DNA of 64,000 bases from Hyphomicrobium sulfonivorans (lineage in GTDB: Bacteria; Pseudomonadota; Alphaproteobacteria; Rhizobiales; Hyphomicrobiaceae). The translations under genes and the position numbers were made by a program. The notes under the pieces are model-generated. The model made no database searches, was not told the DNA's origin, and worked only from the letters and a program-made list of their open reading frames with translations. Each line of letters begins with the position of its first letter. Position 1 is the first letter of the stretch. This document shows, in pieces, positions 8,760 through 17,157 of this stretch. Where the stretch lies: contig NZ_PZPO01000006.1 in assembly GCF_013306565.1 (NCBI RefSeq), positions 248,001-312,000 of the forward strand, in the 5' to 3' direction.

Positions 8760-9638
8760 ATGTTGAAAAGTCTGCCGGGCCGGGATGGCCGCATTTCTGT
8801 CGACAACCAGTATGTTGGCCTTTGGAATTGGGGCGACAAGCGAGACCCTATCTTTGCCAAGCTCAAGGATGCCTACGACAGCGGGCTGAACGCCGCTCGC
8901 GAGTTTGGGAAGCGTCGGGGCGAGTTGGAAAAGAACGACCACCTGACGCCGGAAGGCCGAAAGTTTGAGTTGGAAAAGTGGGCACGCGCATCAGCGATCC
9001 CGCCGATCGCCAAGGCTCGCAAACTGGCACTGCCTGCCGCGAAGCGTGAGCTTGAAGCCCGTGTAAACCGATTGCACGTCGAAGGTCCGGATAAGTCGGA
9101 CCTTGCTGGGGCTGTTATGCGTGGCGAGATCCGCGCCTGGCTACGGGGCATGACGCAAAAGGAGCGCGCTGCAGTTCTGGCTGGCGATGTCGATCCGCAG
9201 ATTGCTTTGGCAATCGTTGAGGCCCCGCCGGCGCTTTCTGGCGTGATCCCCGCGCGCCACCAGCGCCTCGTTGAGCAGGCCGTCGAGGCACTTCACCCTG
9301 GTGAGCGTGCCGAGGTCTCGGATCTTCGGGAAGCCGTCGAAACAGTCGAGCGCATGATCGGTGCTGCCGAAACGACCATGCGCGGCGCATTCATGATGAC
9401 GACGCGGGCGTTTCAGCAGTGGATCGACGGGGCTCCGCTCGATGGCGTAAGCCGCACCTTCCTCAAGCAGCGCGACGGGCATGTATACGCCTTCACACGC
9501 GGCGCAGACGGGCAGGTGAAGCAGGAGATCGCAAGCGTCGACCAGATCACTGTCGGCATCTGGATCAAGGACGATGATCCATCCACCCACATCCCGAAAG
9601 ACTGGTTGGGCGGGAGCGTTCTTGGCAAGGCCGCATAA
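8760..9638 (+). CDS. Unknown protein in packaging module
   Basis: This 292-residue, mostly helical protein (for example KFELEKWARASAIPPIAKAR and DLREAVETVERMIGAAETTM) lies between the large terminase and tape-measure genes, where portal or head proteins would be expected. No portal, protease or MuF motif is visible, and it is too short for a typical portal. GTFs, nucleases and membrane segments are also absent. A structural or scaffold-like role would be a guess from position. Confidence 0.75.
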   Translation: MLKSLPGRDGRISVDNQYVGLWNWGDKRDPIFAKLKDAYDSGLNAAREFGKRRGELEKNDHLTPEGRKFELEKWARASAIPPIAKARKLALPAAKRELEARVNRLHVEGPDKSDLAGAVMRGEIRAWLRGMTQKERAAVLAGDVDPQIALAIVEAPPALSGVIPARHQRLVEQAVEALHPGERAEVSDLREAVETVERMIGAAETTMRGAFMMTTRAFQQWIDGAPLDGVSRTFLKQRDGHVYAFTRGADGQVKQEIASVDQITVGIWIKDDDPSTHIPKDWLGGSVLGKAA

Positions 9639-9706
9639 CGAGTTGCGCGTAGTTAGGGGGCGGCTGGGAAACCGGCCGTCCCTGTTGGGCATTCAAAGGA
9701 AAGCAC

Positions 9707-10066
9707 ATGGAAAATTCAAAGGCATTGAAGGCCGCTGTGGCCGGACGGAAGCGTGATCGTGCGTTCTTTAATTGCAACCCAGATCGTCGCTTCCGTGCGC
9801 GCCGGGCGCTGCCTCACGAGATGGAGTTTCTTCGGGATGGCGTGCCGTACGAAGGCGAGTGGCTTCTCGTCTGGCACAACCCGCTGGACGAGATCATTTG
9901 TATACCGCTCAAACCTGACAGCCGCGCGGCAATTGTCGATGACGAGGCGTTCTTATCTGTGATGTTTTCGGAAATAGTTGCGCACAAAGGTTTCGGCGGA
10001 CGTATCCGGTTCAGCGGTGAACAGGCGCTTGAGATGCGCCAGAAAGCAGGCATCCAATGGCCTTAG
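9707..10066 (+). CDS. Unknown protein overlapping tape-measure gene
   Basis: This 119-residue protein has the beta-rich centre GEWLLVWHNPLDEIICIPLK. It has a clear AAAGGAAA ribosome site and a 10-bp overlap with the tape-measure start. In phages, genes in this position often encode tail-assembly chaperones or tail-tube partners. I see no family match, and the role is inferred from position only. Confidence 0.65.
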   Translation: MENSKALKAAVAGRKRDRAFFNCNPDRRFRARRALPHEMEFLRDGVPYEGEWLLVWHNPLDEIICIPLKPDSRAAIVDDEAFLSVMFSEIVAHKGFGGRIRFSGEQALEMRQKAGIQWP

Positions 10067-12609
10067 AACTTGCAACGCTCGGCTTCAAGATTGAATCCGA
10101 CGACACGCTGACGGCGGAACAGCGGCTTGCGATGCTCGTTGAGACAGGCAAACGCGCCGAGGGCCAGGCCATGCGCATGGTTGCCGCTGGTGACCGTGTG
10201 CAATCCGGTCACGCGCGAATGGCTGTCGCCGCTGAAGCTGCGCGCCGCGCCGCCGGTGGCCTGTCGGTGCAAAGTGCCGACGCCGCCGACAAGCTGCGTA
10301 AGATGGCTCAAGCGGCGGCCGCGCTAGATGGTCCGCTTGGTGGCGTTGCGTCACGCATCAGTTCGTTGGGATCTTTAATTCGGCAAACGAGCGTTGGTAT
10401 GGCCGTGCTCGCGACTGGCGCCGCCGCAGCGGTTCTAGCCGTGACGCGGTTCGGTGCTCAGTTTGCAGACTCGTGGTCCGATATGTCTAGTCGTGTCGGT
10501 TTGGCGATTGGTGATATGGACTCCGCTGCAATCGTGATGGACCGACTGGCGACGGTTGCCAGGCGGACCTATTCGGCGACCGAGTTGACGGCGGAAAGTT
10601 TCTTAAGATCGTCAACGACCTTGCGTGAGCTTGGCAAATCCACTGCCCAGCAACTCGATTACATCGAGAGCTTGAATCTTGCACTCGTCGCCAGCGGCGC
10701 GAAGGGTGACCGAGCGGTGCAGGTGCAGGATGCGCTCGGGCGTGCCATGGCGCTCGGTGCGCTGCGGGGACAAGAACTTGACACCGTGATGACGCGCGGC
10801 GGCCTGGTGGCAGAGGCCATTGCTGAAGAACTAGGCGTAACGGTGAACCAGCTTCGCGCACTGGCAGCGCAAGGCAAAATTACCGGCAACGTCATGTTCG
10901 ATGCTATGACCAAGCGGTTGCAACATTTCCGAAAAGAAAACGAAAAGATGCCGGCCACGTTGGCGGACGGGTTCGGGCAGATCGGCAATTCGTTCTTGAG
11001 GCTGATCGGCGCTTATGATCAGGCGGGCAAGTTCAGTGAATCGGTCGCGATGGGTTTCGTGGCGGTCGCGGACAATCTACAGGCGGTGGCGCGCGCTGCC
11101 GTAGTGGCCGCAAGCTCCATCGCGCTTGTGTACAGTGGCGCAATCATCGGCGGCATTCGATTGCTGGCGACAACGATCACAAGTTATGCCCTTGCTGCAG
11201 TCAAAAGGCTGACTTTGGCCATCGCCGCAAACCCGCTTGGCGCTTTGGCGGTTGTTATTGGGACGGTAGTGTCAGTGCTCTGGCAGTTCAGTGACCGCAT
11301 GGTCCAGGTTGCTGGCCGGACGATCCATCTCGGCAACACGCTCGAAGCTGTCTGGACCACTGTCACCGAGTCCGTGAACATCGCGATCACTGCAATCACG
11401 ACATTGCGAGACTGGCTATGGAACAAGCTTGGCATTGACGGCTTCGCCTCTATGGCAAAGTCGGTGTTCAACGGCATTGCGGAATCCGCCACCAATCTTG
11501 CAACGTCCGTATGGGGCTTTATCAAGCGCAATTGGAGCGCTGCGGCTGACATAGCGGAATCTGGCGCGGCCCGGCTCAAGCAGCACATGAGCGAACTCGA
11601 TACCGACACCAGAAAGGCGGCTGACAGCATCGTGGCGTCGGTGACGAAGATCGGCAAGGCTTGGAACGCAGTCGATGTTACTCGCCTCGCCTTCGCTGCC
11701 AACATGCCGTCAGATGTTGCCATCCTGCCGCAAAACAAGAACACACCGCCGCCATCGGGCCTTGGCGATATGTCCGCGTACGACAAGGCCGTCGAGCAAA
11801 CTCAAAAGCGCATCGATGGCATGCGGATCGAATCGGCGTCATACGACATGGCGGGCGGCGCTGCTGCACGCTACCGCACGGTCATGGAACTGACGAACCT
11901 CGCGACGTCAGAAGGCATAGTTCTCAACGAGAGTCAGATTGCGCAGGTTCAACGGCTTGGAAAAGAGGTGGAATCGCTCACGGCCCATATGGATGCGAAG
12001 CAGGTGATGACTGCGAACCTCACCCCGTATGAGGCATACGGCAAGGAAATTGAGCGGCTCAACTATCTCGTTAATCAGGGCGCGTTGTCGTGGGAGGAAT
12101 ACGGGAAGGCCGCTGAAAGAGCCGCCGAAAACGCGGGCATTGCATGGCACCAGACTGCCGACACAATCATGGGTGCGATTGTTGCTGTCGCCAAGTCGTC
12201 GGGTGAGTCCAACAGAACAATGTCAAAGGTCGCGCAGGCGGCAGGCATAGCACAGGCAATCGTCAACACTCACGTCGGCATAACCAAGGCGCTAGCCTCT
12301 GCGGCACCACCGTGGAACTTTGCGCTCGCTGCTGCTGTAGCTGCGCAGGGTTTTGCATCTGTCGCTGCCATCCGAAGCCAGAGCGCTGCAGTGTCTTCGA
12401 TCTCTGTCCCAACCACTGGCGGCTTATCCTCTGGCTCCGTCCCGTCTGTGCCAACTGTCGCGGATAGCAAGCCGACGCCGCCAGCGACTACGATTGTCAT
12501 CAATGGCGAACGGTTTGGGTACAAAGAGATTGAAGAATTGGTTGACCGACTGAGCGAGCATGGTCGTGACGGTGGTCGGATTGTCGTGCAGCGAGGGAGC
12601 GACTGGTAA
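10057..12609 (+). CDS. Phage tail tape-measure protein
   Basis: This 850-residue protein sets tail length and guides DNA ejection in siphophages. The tape-measure domain (TIGR02675-like) spans about residues 130-320: AESFLRSSTTLRELGKSTAQ, then LALVASGAKGDRAVQVQDAL and RGQELDTVMTRGGLVAEAIA. Two hydrophobic membrane-like segments lie around residues 345-410. Long helical stretches and a Ser/Pro/Thr-rich C-terminus follow. It is intact, yet it has no recognisable major tail, baseplate or fibre partners nearby, which is odd for a tail module. Confidence 0.88.
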   Translation: MALELATLGFKIESDDTLTAEQRLAMLVETGKRAEGQAMRMVAAGDRVQSGHARMAVAAEAARRAAGGLSVQSADAADKLRKMAQAAAALDGPLGGVASRISSLGSLIRQTSVGMAVLATGAAAAVLAVTRFGAQFADSWSDMSSRVGLAIGDMDSAAIVMDRLATVARRTYSATELTAESFLRSSTTLRELGKSTAQQLDYIESLNLALVASGAKGDRAVQVQDALGRAMALGALRGQELDTVMTRGGLVAEAIAEELGVTVNQLRALAAQGKITGNVMFDAMTKRLQHFRKENEKMPATLADGFGQIGNSFLRLIGAYDQAGKFSESVAMGFVAVADNLQAVARAAVVAASSIALVYSGAIIGGIRLLATTITSYALAAVKRLTLAIAANPLGALAVVIGTVVSVLWQFSDRMVQVAGRTIHLGNTLEAVWTTVTESVNIAITAITTLRDWLWNKLGIDGFASMAKSVFNGIAESATNLATSVWGFIKRNWSAAADIAESGAARLKQHMSELDTDTRKAADSIVASVTKIGKAWNAVDVTRLAFAANMPSDVAILPQNKNTPPPSGLGDMSAYDKAVEQTQKRIDGMRIESASYDMAGGAAARYRTVMELTNLATSEGIVLNESQIAQVQRLGKEVESLTAHMDAKQVMTANLTPYEAYGKEIERLNYLVNQGALSWEEYGKAAERAAENAGIAWHQTADTIMGAIVAVAKSSGESNRTMSKVAQAAGIAQAIVNTHVGITKALASAAPPWNFALAAAVAAQGFASVAAIRSQSAAVSSISVPTTGGLSSGSVPSVPTVADSKPTPPATTIVINGERFGYKEIEELVDRLSEHGRDGGRIVVQRGSDW

Positions 12610-12911
12610 TGGAGAAAATCATCAACAACGACAACAAGCCCGTGGACGTCATCGTGACAGACAGACTTGTGCGGCCGCTTGGGAATACCGTCAAGATTGC
12701 GATCTGGGCAATCGTCGATTGCCTGGCGCGCGAGAACCCCGGAAAGCGAGCTGAAATTGAAGAACGGCTATTGGCGGTGGCGGAGATCCTCGACCGTGAT
12801 CAGGAGCAGGCATCGAAGTACGACACCGACTTTCTTCGCGAGCTTGCTGAAATCATGCATTTGCGAACGCCGACACCATGGAAGCCGCGTGTCGTGGAGA
12901 ACGAGGAATGA
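12609..12911 (+). CDS. Unknown small protein after tape measure
   Basis: 100 residues, helical, with one hydrophobic stretch (VKIAIWAIVDCLA). It starts on the last base of the tape-measure gene and overlaps the next gene (ATGA), so it belongs to the same transcript. No family recognised. Confidence 0.65.
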   Translation: MEKIINNDNKPVDVIVTDRLVRPLGNTVKIAIWAIVDCLARENPGKRAEIEERLLAVAEILDRDQEQASKYDTDFLRELAEIMHLRTPTPWKPRVVENEE

Positions 12912-13168
12912 GCTGGCATTATCTGCCGGTCTGGGTCGACCATGAACATTGCGTGGAATTCACCCTCTGTGAGGTCTACCTCGACAGTGAGGGAAGGCTG
13001 AAATCATGGACCGAAAAGCCGGCGATGACGCCTCAGGGCGACGACCTCGACGATTTAAGGGCTATGCTGGAGCAGATGCTTCAAGACGCGAACAGGTGGG
13101 AACCTGTTCGCCATGCTGACCTAAAAGTCGGGATGGTGCTTAAGAAGCGCTCACGCGGCGAGGCGTAG
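12908..13168 (+). CDS. Unknown small protein (86 aa)
   Basis: The product (MSWHYLPVWVDHEHCVEFTL, then CEVYLDSEGRLKSWTEKPAM) resembles the short proteins often found beside rhizobial prophage structural genes, but I cannot name a family. The start at 12908 overlaps the preceding stop. A final basic KKRSRGEA tail is present. Confidence 0.65.
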   Translation: MSWHYLPVWVDHEHCVEFTLCEVYLDSEGRLKSWTEKPAMTPQGDDLDDLRAMLEQMLQDANRWEPVRHADLKVGMVLKKRSRGEA

Positions 13169-13243
13169 CCAAGTGGAGAGGGATCAGCCGCCGTAGCTCT
13201 ATAAAAAGGTGCGTTGCGAAAACTCGCCTCCACAACCATAAGT

Positions 13244-13753
13244 ATGCCTGATTTGTCTTGTCACCATGCCGGCCTTGCAACGCGTATGGTGATTGAAATG
13301 GACGGCATGGAAGATTTTGGAGAGCGTTTTCTCAAGGCCAACGCGAATGTTGACTACATGGCAAGCGTTCTGGCTCAGATGCTTCGAAACTGCATGCGGG
13401 CCTCAGCATCGCAAGACCCCGCCGGACAGACCTACGAAGCAATGCAGAATTACATGACCTTGCAAAAGCTGGTTGGCTACTCGGAAGGCGTCAAGGCGTA
13501 TGAGCTTTTCGAAAAAGCCATCGCAGAGCTGCGTATTGATGAGCAGAACAATCGGGTTGATGCCGCTATCGTGCACGCGGCGAAGATGGGCCTGCGGGTG
13601 CTGGTCGAAAAATCTTGCTATGATGGAGCTGCCGGAGGTCGAGCAAGTCGCCGCGAAGATGAGTTTCTAAACGCGATCGAGCGCATAGAGCCTGCTCGTG
13701 AGGAAGAAAGAAAAAAGTGGGAGCAGCGGCATCAGCGTTCGGATGGGGCGTAG
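13244..13753 (+). CDS. Unknown protein, last gene of forward block
   Basis: This helical protein of about 170 residues contains EFLNAIERIEPAREEERKKW near its end. The start is uncertain: TTG 13214 follows AAAAAGG, while ATG 13244 or 13286 lack good ribosome sites. An intrinsic terminator begins 9 bp after the stop, consistent with the end of the packaging-tail transcript. No known family seen. Confidence 0.6.
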   Translation: MPDLSCHHAGLATRMVIEMDGMEDFGERFLKANANVDYMASVLAQMLRNCMRASASQDPAGQTYEAMQNYMTLQKLVGYSEGVKAYELFEKAIAELRIDEQNNRVDAAIVHAAKMGLRVLVEKSCYDGAAGGRASRREDEFLNAIERIEPAREEERKKWEQRHQRSDGA

Positions 13754-13762
13754 TCAAATGGT

Positions 13763-13792
13763 AGGGGAGCACGCGATGTGGCTCCCCTTTTT
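13763..13792 (+). terminator. Rho-independent terminator
   Basis: The perfect 8-bp stem AGGGGAGC/GCTCCCCT with a 10-nt loop is followed by TTTTT. It sits between convergent genes and closes the forward packaging-tail transcript. Confidence 0.85.
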
Positions 13793-13796
13793 CGGC

Positions 13797-14258
13797 TCAA
13801 CCGGCGGGCAGGTCAAACACCTTGGGCGACAGAGCATAGCCTCGCGATATAAGTTCCTGCTCCATCCGATGATGCAGTGATTGCGGAACGAAGCCCCAAC
13901 GCTTCCAGCGCTTGATTTCCTCTGCGCTTTCGCCTGACCAGTCGCTAACCGCACGAATGCCACCAAATGCCTTGAACATTTCGGCAACGGTCGCCACCGG
14001 CTTCGCAACACTGCATAGTTCCGAAACGATGATCCGCGAAAACAGATCGTCGCCGTGCAAGTCGAGGCCATCGAGATACTTGCGCTTGCGCCGTGCCTCG
14101 GAAGGGCTTGCAGGGCGGTAAAGCGCCAGTGCGGCTAGTGCCTTGTCGCGGGCCTTGCCGGCCGCACGTTGTCGGCGCTCGCCGGCATTTGCGTCGATGG
14201 CTGCGATATAGGCATCGAGGGCCGTTTCATGGCTTGAGATGAGGTCTCTGAGCGTCAT
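13797..14258 (-). CDS. HTH-domain protein of phage-regulator type
   Basis: 153 residues from the ATG at 14258. The longer frame to 14411 has an unlikely Arg-rich start. The C-terminal half (FGGIRAVSDWSGESAEEIKR followed by WKRWGFVPQSLHHRM) has the shape of the small helix-turn-helix found in phage regulators, where an FGG-x-x-x-V block precedes a W-K-x-x-G-x-P-x-x recognition helix. The N-terminus is helical. It is last in a tight four-gene minus-strand operon. DNA-binding repressor function is likely but unproven. Confidence 0.65.
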   Translation of the reverse strand: MTLRDLISSHETALDAYIAAIDANAGERRQRAAGKARDKALAALALYRPASPSEARRKRKYLDGLDLHGDDLFSRIIVSELCSVAKPVATVAEMFKAFGGIRAVSDWSGESAEEIKRWKRWGFVPQSLHHRMEQELISRGYALSPKVFDLPAG

Positions 14259-14262
14259 TGTG

Positions 14263-14535
14263 TCAGCTCCGATATTCAATCGGCGCGGGCGGATTAAGTC
14301 TCTTGTCAGCGCGATAAAGTGCGAGCGACAAGGCTTTCGTTTCCTCCTCGATGCACGATGCCAGCTTGCGAATTGCGTTGGCGGCCATCGGATAAAAACC
14401 GTCAATTTCATGTGAGATCAAATCCACCGCGTTGGCGAGCCTGATAATGCCGTCGATTCGCTGTTCAAGGTTCGGCACCGGTATCAGGCACATTTCTTCC
14501 GTGGCGCTCGGTTCTGGTTGGGTGGTGATGCTCAT
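14263..14535 (-). CDS. Unknown small protein (90 aa)
   Basis: Starts at 14535 with AGGAGG seven bases upstream; the ATG at 14541 would be too close to that site. The helical product contains LEQRIDGIIRLANAVDLISH and EEETKALSLALYRADKRL. Only 4 bp separate it from the HTH gene and 2 bp from the upstream gene. Function unknown. Confidence 0.65.
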   Translation of the reverse strand: MSITTQPEPSATEEMCLIPVPNLEQRIDGIIRLANAVDLISHEIDGFYPMAANAIRKLASCIEEETKALSLALYRADKRLNPPAPIEYRS

Positions 14536-14537
14536 GA

Positions 14538-15008
14538 TCATACCTCCTGCCGGCGGTAGCCACTCGGCAGTAGGGCCGGAGCTCGTGCGTTGAAGGCGTT
14601 GCAGTTGAGAAGCTCTAGGCCGTTCCACAAGGAACGCTTCGTCTCGTGCAGCAAATCCCCGATGAGCGCGAAGGTGCCATCCTGGATTTCGTGCATCCGG
14701 TGGCCCTCGCCGCGTAGCATCATCAGGTCGTCAACCAGCCGGGCGATGCATTCAATGCGATAGAGCTGGCATTCGATGCGTGGTGCATCCGCGAGATATT
14801 CGCGCCATGCGTTGGCGTCACGGATGAGCAGCTCCTGCCGAATTGCAGCGGCGCGGGCTGCATCTATCTCGGCGGCTGACGGCGGCACGGCTTTGACTGC
14901 GGGCGCGCGCTTGGTGCGCTTCGGTGCCGAAGCGTCTTTAGCCTTGCGCGCTTTTCGCATTGGCGCAGGCGTTGCGGCTGCGATGTTGTGGTTCATGTGC
15001 CTAGCCAT
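14538..15008 (-). CDS. Unknown basic/helical protein (156 aa)
   Basis: Start chosen at 15008 (MARHMNHN) because GGAGGT lies seven bases upstream; the longer frame to 15089 has a Cys/Ser-rich implausible N-terminus. A Lys/Ala-rich N-terminal tail (RKARKAKDASAPKRTKRAP) precedes a helical domain, resembling nucleic-acid-associated small proteins. It overlaps the upstream gene by 8 bp. No named family. Confidence 0.65.
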   Translation of the reverse strand: MARHMNHNIAAATPAPMRKARKAKDASAPKRTKRAPAVKAVPPSAAEIDAARAAAIRQELLIRDANAWREYLADAPRIECQLYRIECIARLVDDLMMLRGEGHRMHEIQDGTFALIGDLLHETKRSLWNGLELLNCNAFNARAPALLPSGYRRQEV

Positions 15009-15378
15009 TGCAGCGACCTCCGAACTGGAGCATCGCCCGCAGCAATGCGCGCTCGACATCGAGCAGGTGGCCGTCGCAGAACACTTCATCCGGCAGGCCG
15101 TTTTCGTCGGTGGTCCAGCGCTCGGCTACGACCATTTCCGCAAGGTCGAGTACGTCGTTCCAGGTGGTCACCGGACGCTCGATCAGCGCAACGATGGCAT
15201 TGTCAACGAGATCGCTGGCAACGGCAGCGCGCTTCTCATCGCCTGCCCACACGCGATCGACGTAAGCAGAACGGGCTTGGTTGAAGCGGCGCAGTTCGGT
15301 GGATTGCATGCGTGGCGCACATGGGCGCGGGCGCAATTGTGGTGTAGAAGTTACGGTAGCTCTGAGCATGGCTTCCAT
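15001..15378 (-). CDS. Unknown protein, first gene of minus-strand block
   Basis: Up to 125 residues. Starts at 15378, 15369 or 15309 are all possible and none has a strong ribosome site. The middle (ASDLVDNAIVALIERPVTTW) resembles short helical proteins common in alphaproteobacterial prophages. It heads an operon of four small genes that is divergent from the DUF488 cassette, with the shared control region near 15380-15466. Confidence 0.6.
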   Translation of the reverse strand: MEAMLRATVTSTPQLRPRPCAPRMQSTELRRFNQARSAYVDRVWAGDEKRAAVASDLVDNAIVALIERPVTTWNDVLDLAEMVVAERWTTDENGLPDEVFCDGHLLDVERALLRAMLQFGGRCNG

Positions 15379-15430
15379 CCGTGCTTGGGGTTAGGCCCTT
15401 GCTTGGTGTTGACGCACCGGCAAGGGCCGT

Positions 15431-15491
15431 TTGCTTTTGCAAGTTAATTCGTGATATCATGCGGACATGAGCAAGTCAATTCGCGATATCA
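15431..15491 (+). promoter_or_regulatory. Candidate leaderless promoter with paired operators
   Basis: A -35-like TTGCTT (15431) is followed after 18 bp by TATCAT (15455-15460), placing +1 at or next to the ATG at 15467. No ribosome site precedes that ATG. A 21-bp direct repeat matches at 19 of 21 positions: copy one at 15439-15459 covers the spacer and -10, copy two at 15471-15491 lies inside the first codons. The copies are 32 bp apart, about three helical turns. This suits cooperative autorepression, possibly by the encoded small protein. Confidence 0.5.
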
Positions 15492-15676
15492 AAAAAGTCG
15501 GCCGCCCGAAAACAACGGGGACAGGCACAATTATTGGCGCACGCTGGCACGATGCTGAGTTGAGCGAGATCGACGATTGGCGCCGCAATCAGGAAGACAT
15601 CCCGACGCGCGCCGAGGCGATCAGGCGGTTGGTGCGGATTGCTCTCGACAGCTTGAGCAAGAAGGGAAAGCGATGA
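15467..15676 (+). CDS. Small ribbon-helix-helix-like regulator
   Basis: This 69-residue basic protein has a GRPKTTGTGT N-terminal stretch, then GARWHDAELSEIDDWRRNQ and IPTRAEAIRRLVRIALDSLS. The latter is the helix-helix part of an Arc/CopG-type fold, where the pattern x-R-x-E-A-I-R-R-L-V is characteristic. It is predicted to be a dimeric DNA binder, and its own gene start carries the repeated 21-bp box. The stop overlaps the start of the DUF488 gene (ATGA). Confidence 0.7.
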   Translation: MSKSIRDIKKVGRPKTTGTGTIIGARWHDAELSEIDDWRRNQEDIPTRAEAIRRLVRIALDSLSKKGKR

Positions 15677-16188
15677 GCGTTGTGTTCACGGTTGGCTACG
15701 AGGGAACCGACATTGAGCGGTTCGTTCGTACATTGAAATTCGCAGGCATCAAACAATTGGCTGACGTACGCGCAGTAGCTATTTCCCGTAAGGCTGGCTT
15801 TTCCAAGACCAAGCTCTCGGCACGACTTGCCACGGAGGGCATTGCTTACTCGCATTTCGTCGCCTTGGGCGATCCTAAGCCGGGGCGAGAAGCCGCGCGA
15901 GCCGGCAACTATGACTTGTTTCATTGTATATATAATGCGCATATTGCGACAAAAGACGCTCGAGATTCGTTGCGCGGGTTAGTTGATTTTGTGAGCGTCG
16001 GGCCGACCTGTTTGCTCTGCTTCGAGCGCGAACCCGAAGTTTGTCACCGATCGATTGTCGCGAAAGAATTGATCCAAGAGACCGGTTTTATCGTTTTTAA
16101 TTTGTTTGCAGATGATCCGGAGCGCTATGTCCGACAGGCTTCAAAGTTGCCGCGTTTCAATCCTCGTAAAGGCGTTGCCGCAGCGTAG
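15673..16188 (+). CDS. DUF488 family protein
   Basis: 171 residues starting at 15673 by overlap with the upstream stop. DUF488 landmarks are clear: FTVGYEGTDIERFVRTLK at the N-terminus, ADVRAVAISRKAGFSKTKL, and the Cys/His block CLLCFEREPEVCHRSIVAKE near the C-terminus, which resembles a metal or catalytic site. The biochemical function of the family is not established to my knowledge. It is coupled to an RHH-like regulator and to an unknown 250-residue protein that overlaps it, so the three probably work together as cargo of the element. Confidence 0.88.
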   Translation: MSVVFTVGYEGTDIERFVRTLKFAGIKQLADVRAVAISRKAGFSKTKLSARLATEGIAYSHFVALGDPKPGREAARAGNYDLFHCIYNAHIATKDARDSLRGLVDFVSVGPTCLLCFEREPEVCHRSIVAKELIQETGFIVFNLFADDPERYVRQASKLPRFNPRKGVAAA

Positions 16189-16891
16189 CATCAATCATGG
16201 GGAGACGGTTTGCTGTGCGGGAGTAACCTCTGAAGGCAAATTCAAGAGACTGTTTCCGGTCAGATTTCGGCATCTTTCCGACCAAGCGTCATTTAGTCGT
16301 TGGGATTGGGTCAGCTTTAATTACCGCTCTCCTACAAGAGATAGGCGCGAGGAAAGCTGCCACGTGATGGAAGACTCCATTGTCGTCAAGGGCAGCATGT
16401 CGGTAAAGGACCGAGCGCCGTTTCTTAGTGGGCTCGTGTCGCCATCGGTAAGTCACGCCGCGTCGACAGGAAAGTCTTTGGCGCTGATACGCCCGAAAAA
16501 CACCGAATTCTACTACAGGCGGAAAACCCAGAAAGATCTTGAAGATGAGCGGCGGACCTACGCTGAAGCCGCAAGGCAGGGGTCTTTTTTCGATGAACAG
16601 CTAAAAGCCCTAGAGCCAAGCCCTTTTGAATTCAGATTTAAGTTTAGCGATGATGCAGGGCCGCATGATTATGCGAACGGTGATTGGGAGGCGCACGCCA
16701 TGTTTTTCCATGGTCGCCGTCGCGAGGGAACGGACCAAGCTGCATTAGATTGGATGTCAAAAACGTTCAACGAGGAATATCCTCGGAAGGGCATGATGTT
16801 CTGTGTCGGAAACATGGCTGCTCGTCCGCACACTTGGCAGCTCCTTGGAGTGCTGAGGGTGGATGAAACAGGCCAATCTTCGCTGCTCTAA
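16127..16891 (+). CDS. Unknown partner of DUF488 protein
   Basis: About 254 residues. The start at 16127 overlaps the DUF488 gene by some 60 bp; it is preferred because the N-terminal stretch RVSILVKALPQRS followed by GETVCCAGVTSEGKFKRLFP looks like conserved core rather than read-through. Other landmarks are LALIRPKNTEFYYRRK and, near the end, the PHTWQLLGVLR block. I know of similar proteins next to DUF488 genes in accessory regions, but not their function. The composition is less GC-rich than nearby genes, suggesting recent acquisition. No nuclease, toxin or membrane motif is evident. Confidence 0.7.
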   Translation: MSDRLQSCRVSILVKALPQRSINHGETVCCAGVTSEGKFKRLFPVRFRHLSDQASFSRWDWVSFNYRSPTRDRREESCHVMEDSIVVKGSMSVKDRAPFLSGLVSPSVSHAASTGKSLALIRPKNTEFYYRRKTQKDLEDERRTYAEAARQGSFFDEQLKALEPSPFEFRFKFSDDAGPHDYANGDWEAHAMFFHGRRREGTDQAALDWMSKTFNEEYPRKGMMFCVGNMAARPHTWQLLGVLRVDETGQSSLL

Positions 16892-17157
16892 ATATGCTTT
16901 CTCCGTGTCTTAAACCTCAACCCGCTAATCCACACGTCGTCACTTGCAGTGTCGACGTGGCAGCGTAGTTTGAGCGCACCGATGATGTCGCGAAGCTGCT
17001 GTCCTAGTTCGTCGGGGGGCAGGGCTTCGAGCTGCTGCCGGTCGCACCAGTCGGGATAGAGGCTGTGGATCTTGCGCAGTGAGACGGCAGCACCCGGCAC
17101 GCTTGGCGCTATGGTGCTGTTCAGGAACGCGGAGACGTGTTCGCGTGCGGCGGTCAT
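16888..17157 (-). CDS. Unknown small protein with primase C-terminal-like HTH
   Basis: 89 residues. The central stretch LRKIHSLYPDWCDRQQLEAL, then LKLRCHVDTASDDVWISGLR, resembles the winged-helix tail of P4/D5-type primases (Y-x-x-W-C, then a final G-L-R/K). Here it stands alone. It overlaps the RHH-like gene by 4 bp and is third in the parA operon. It could be an accessory DNA-binding protein for partition or replication. Confidence 0.6.
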   Translation of the reverse strand: MTAAREHVSAFLNSTIAPSVPGAAVSLRKIHSLYPDWCDRQQLEALPPDELGQQLRDIIGALKLRCHVDTASDDVWISGLRFKTRRKHI

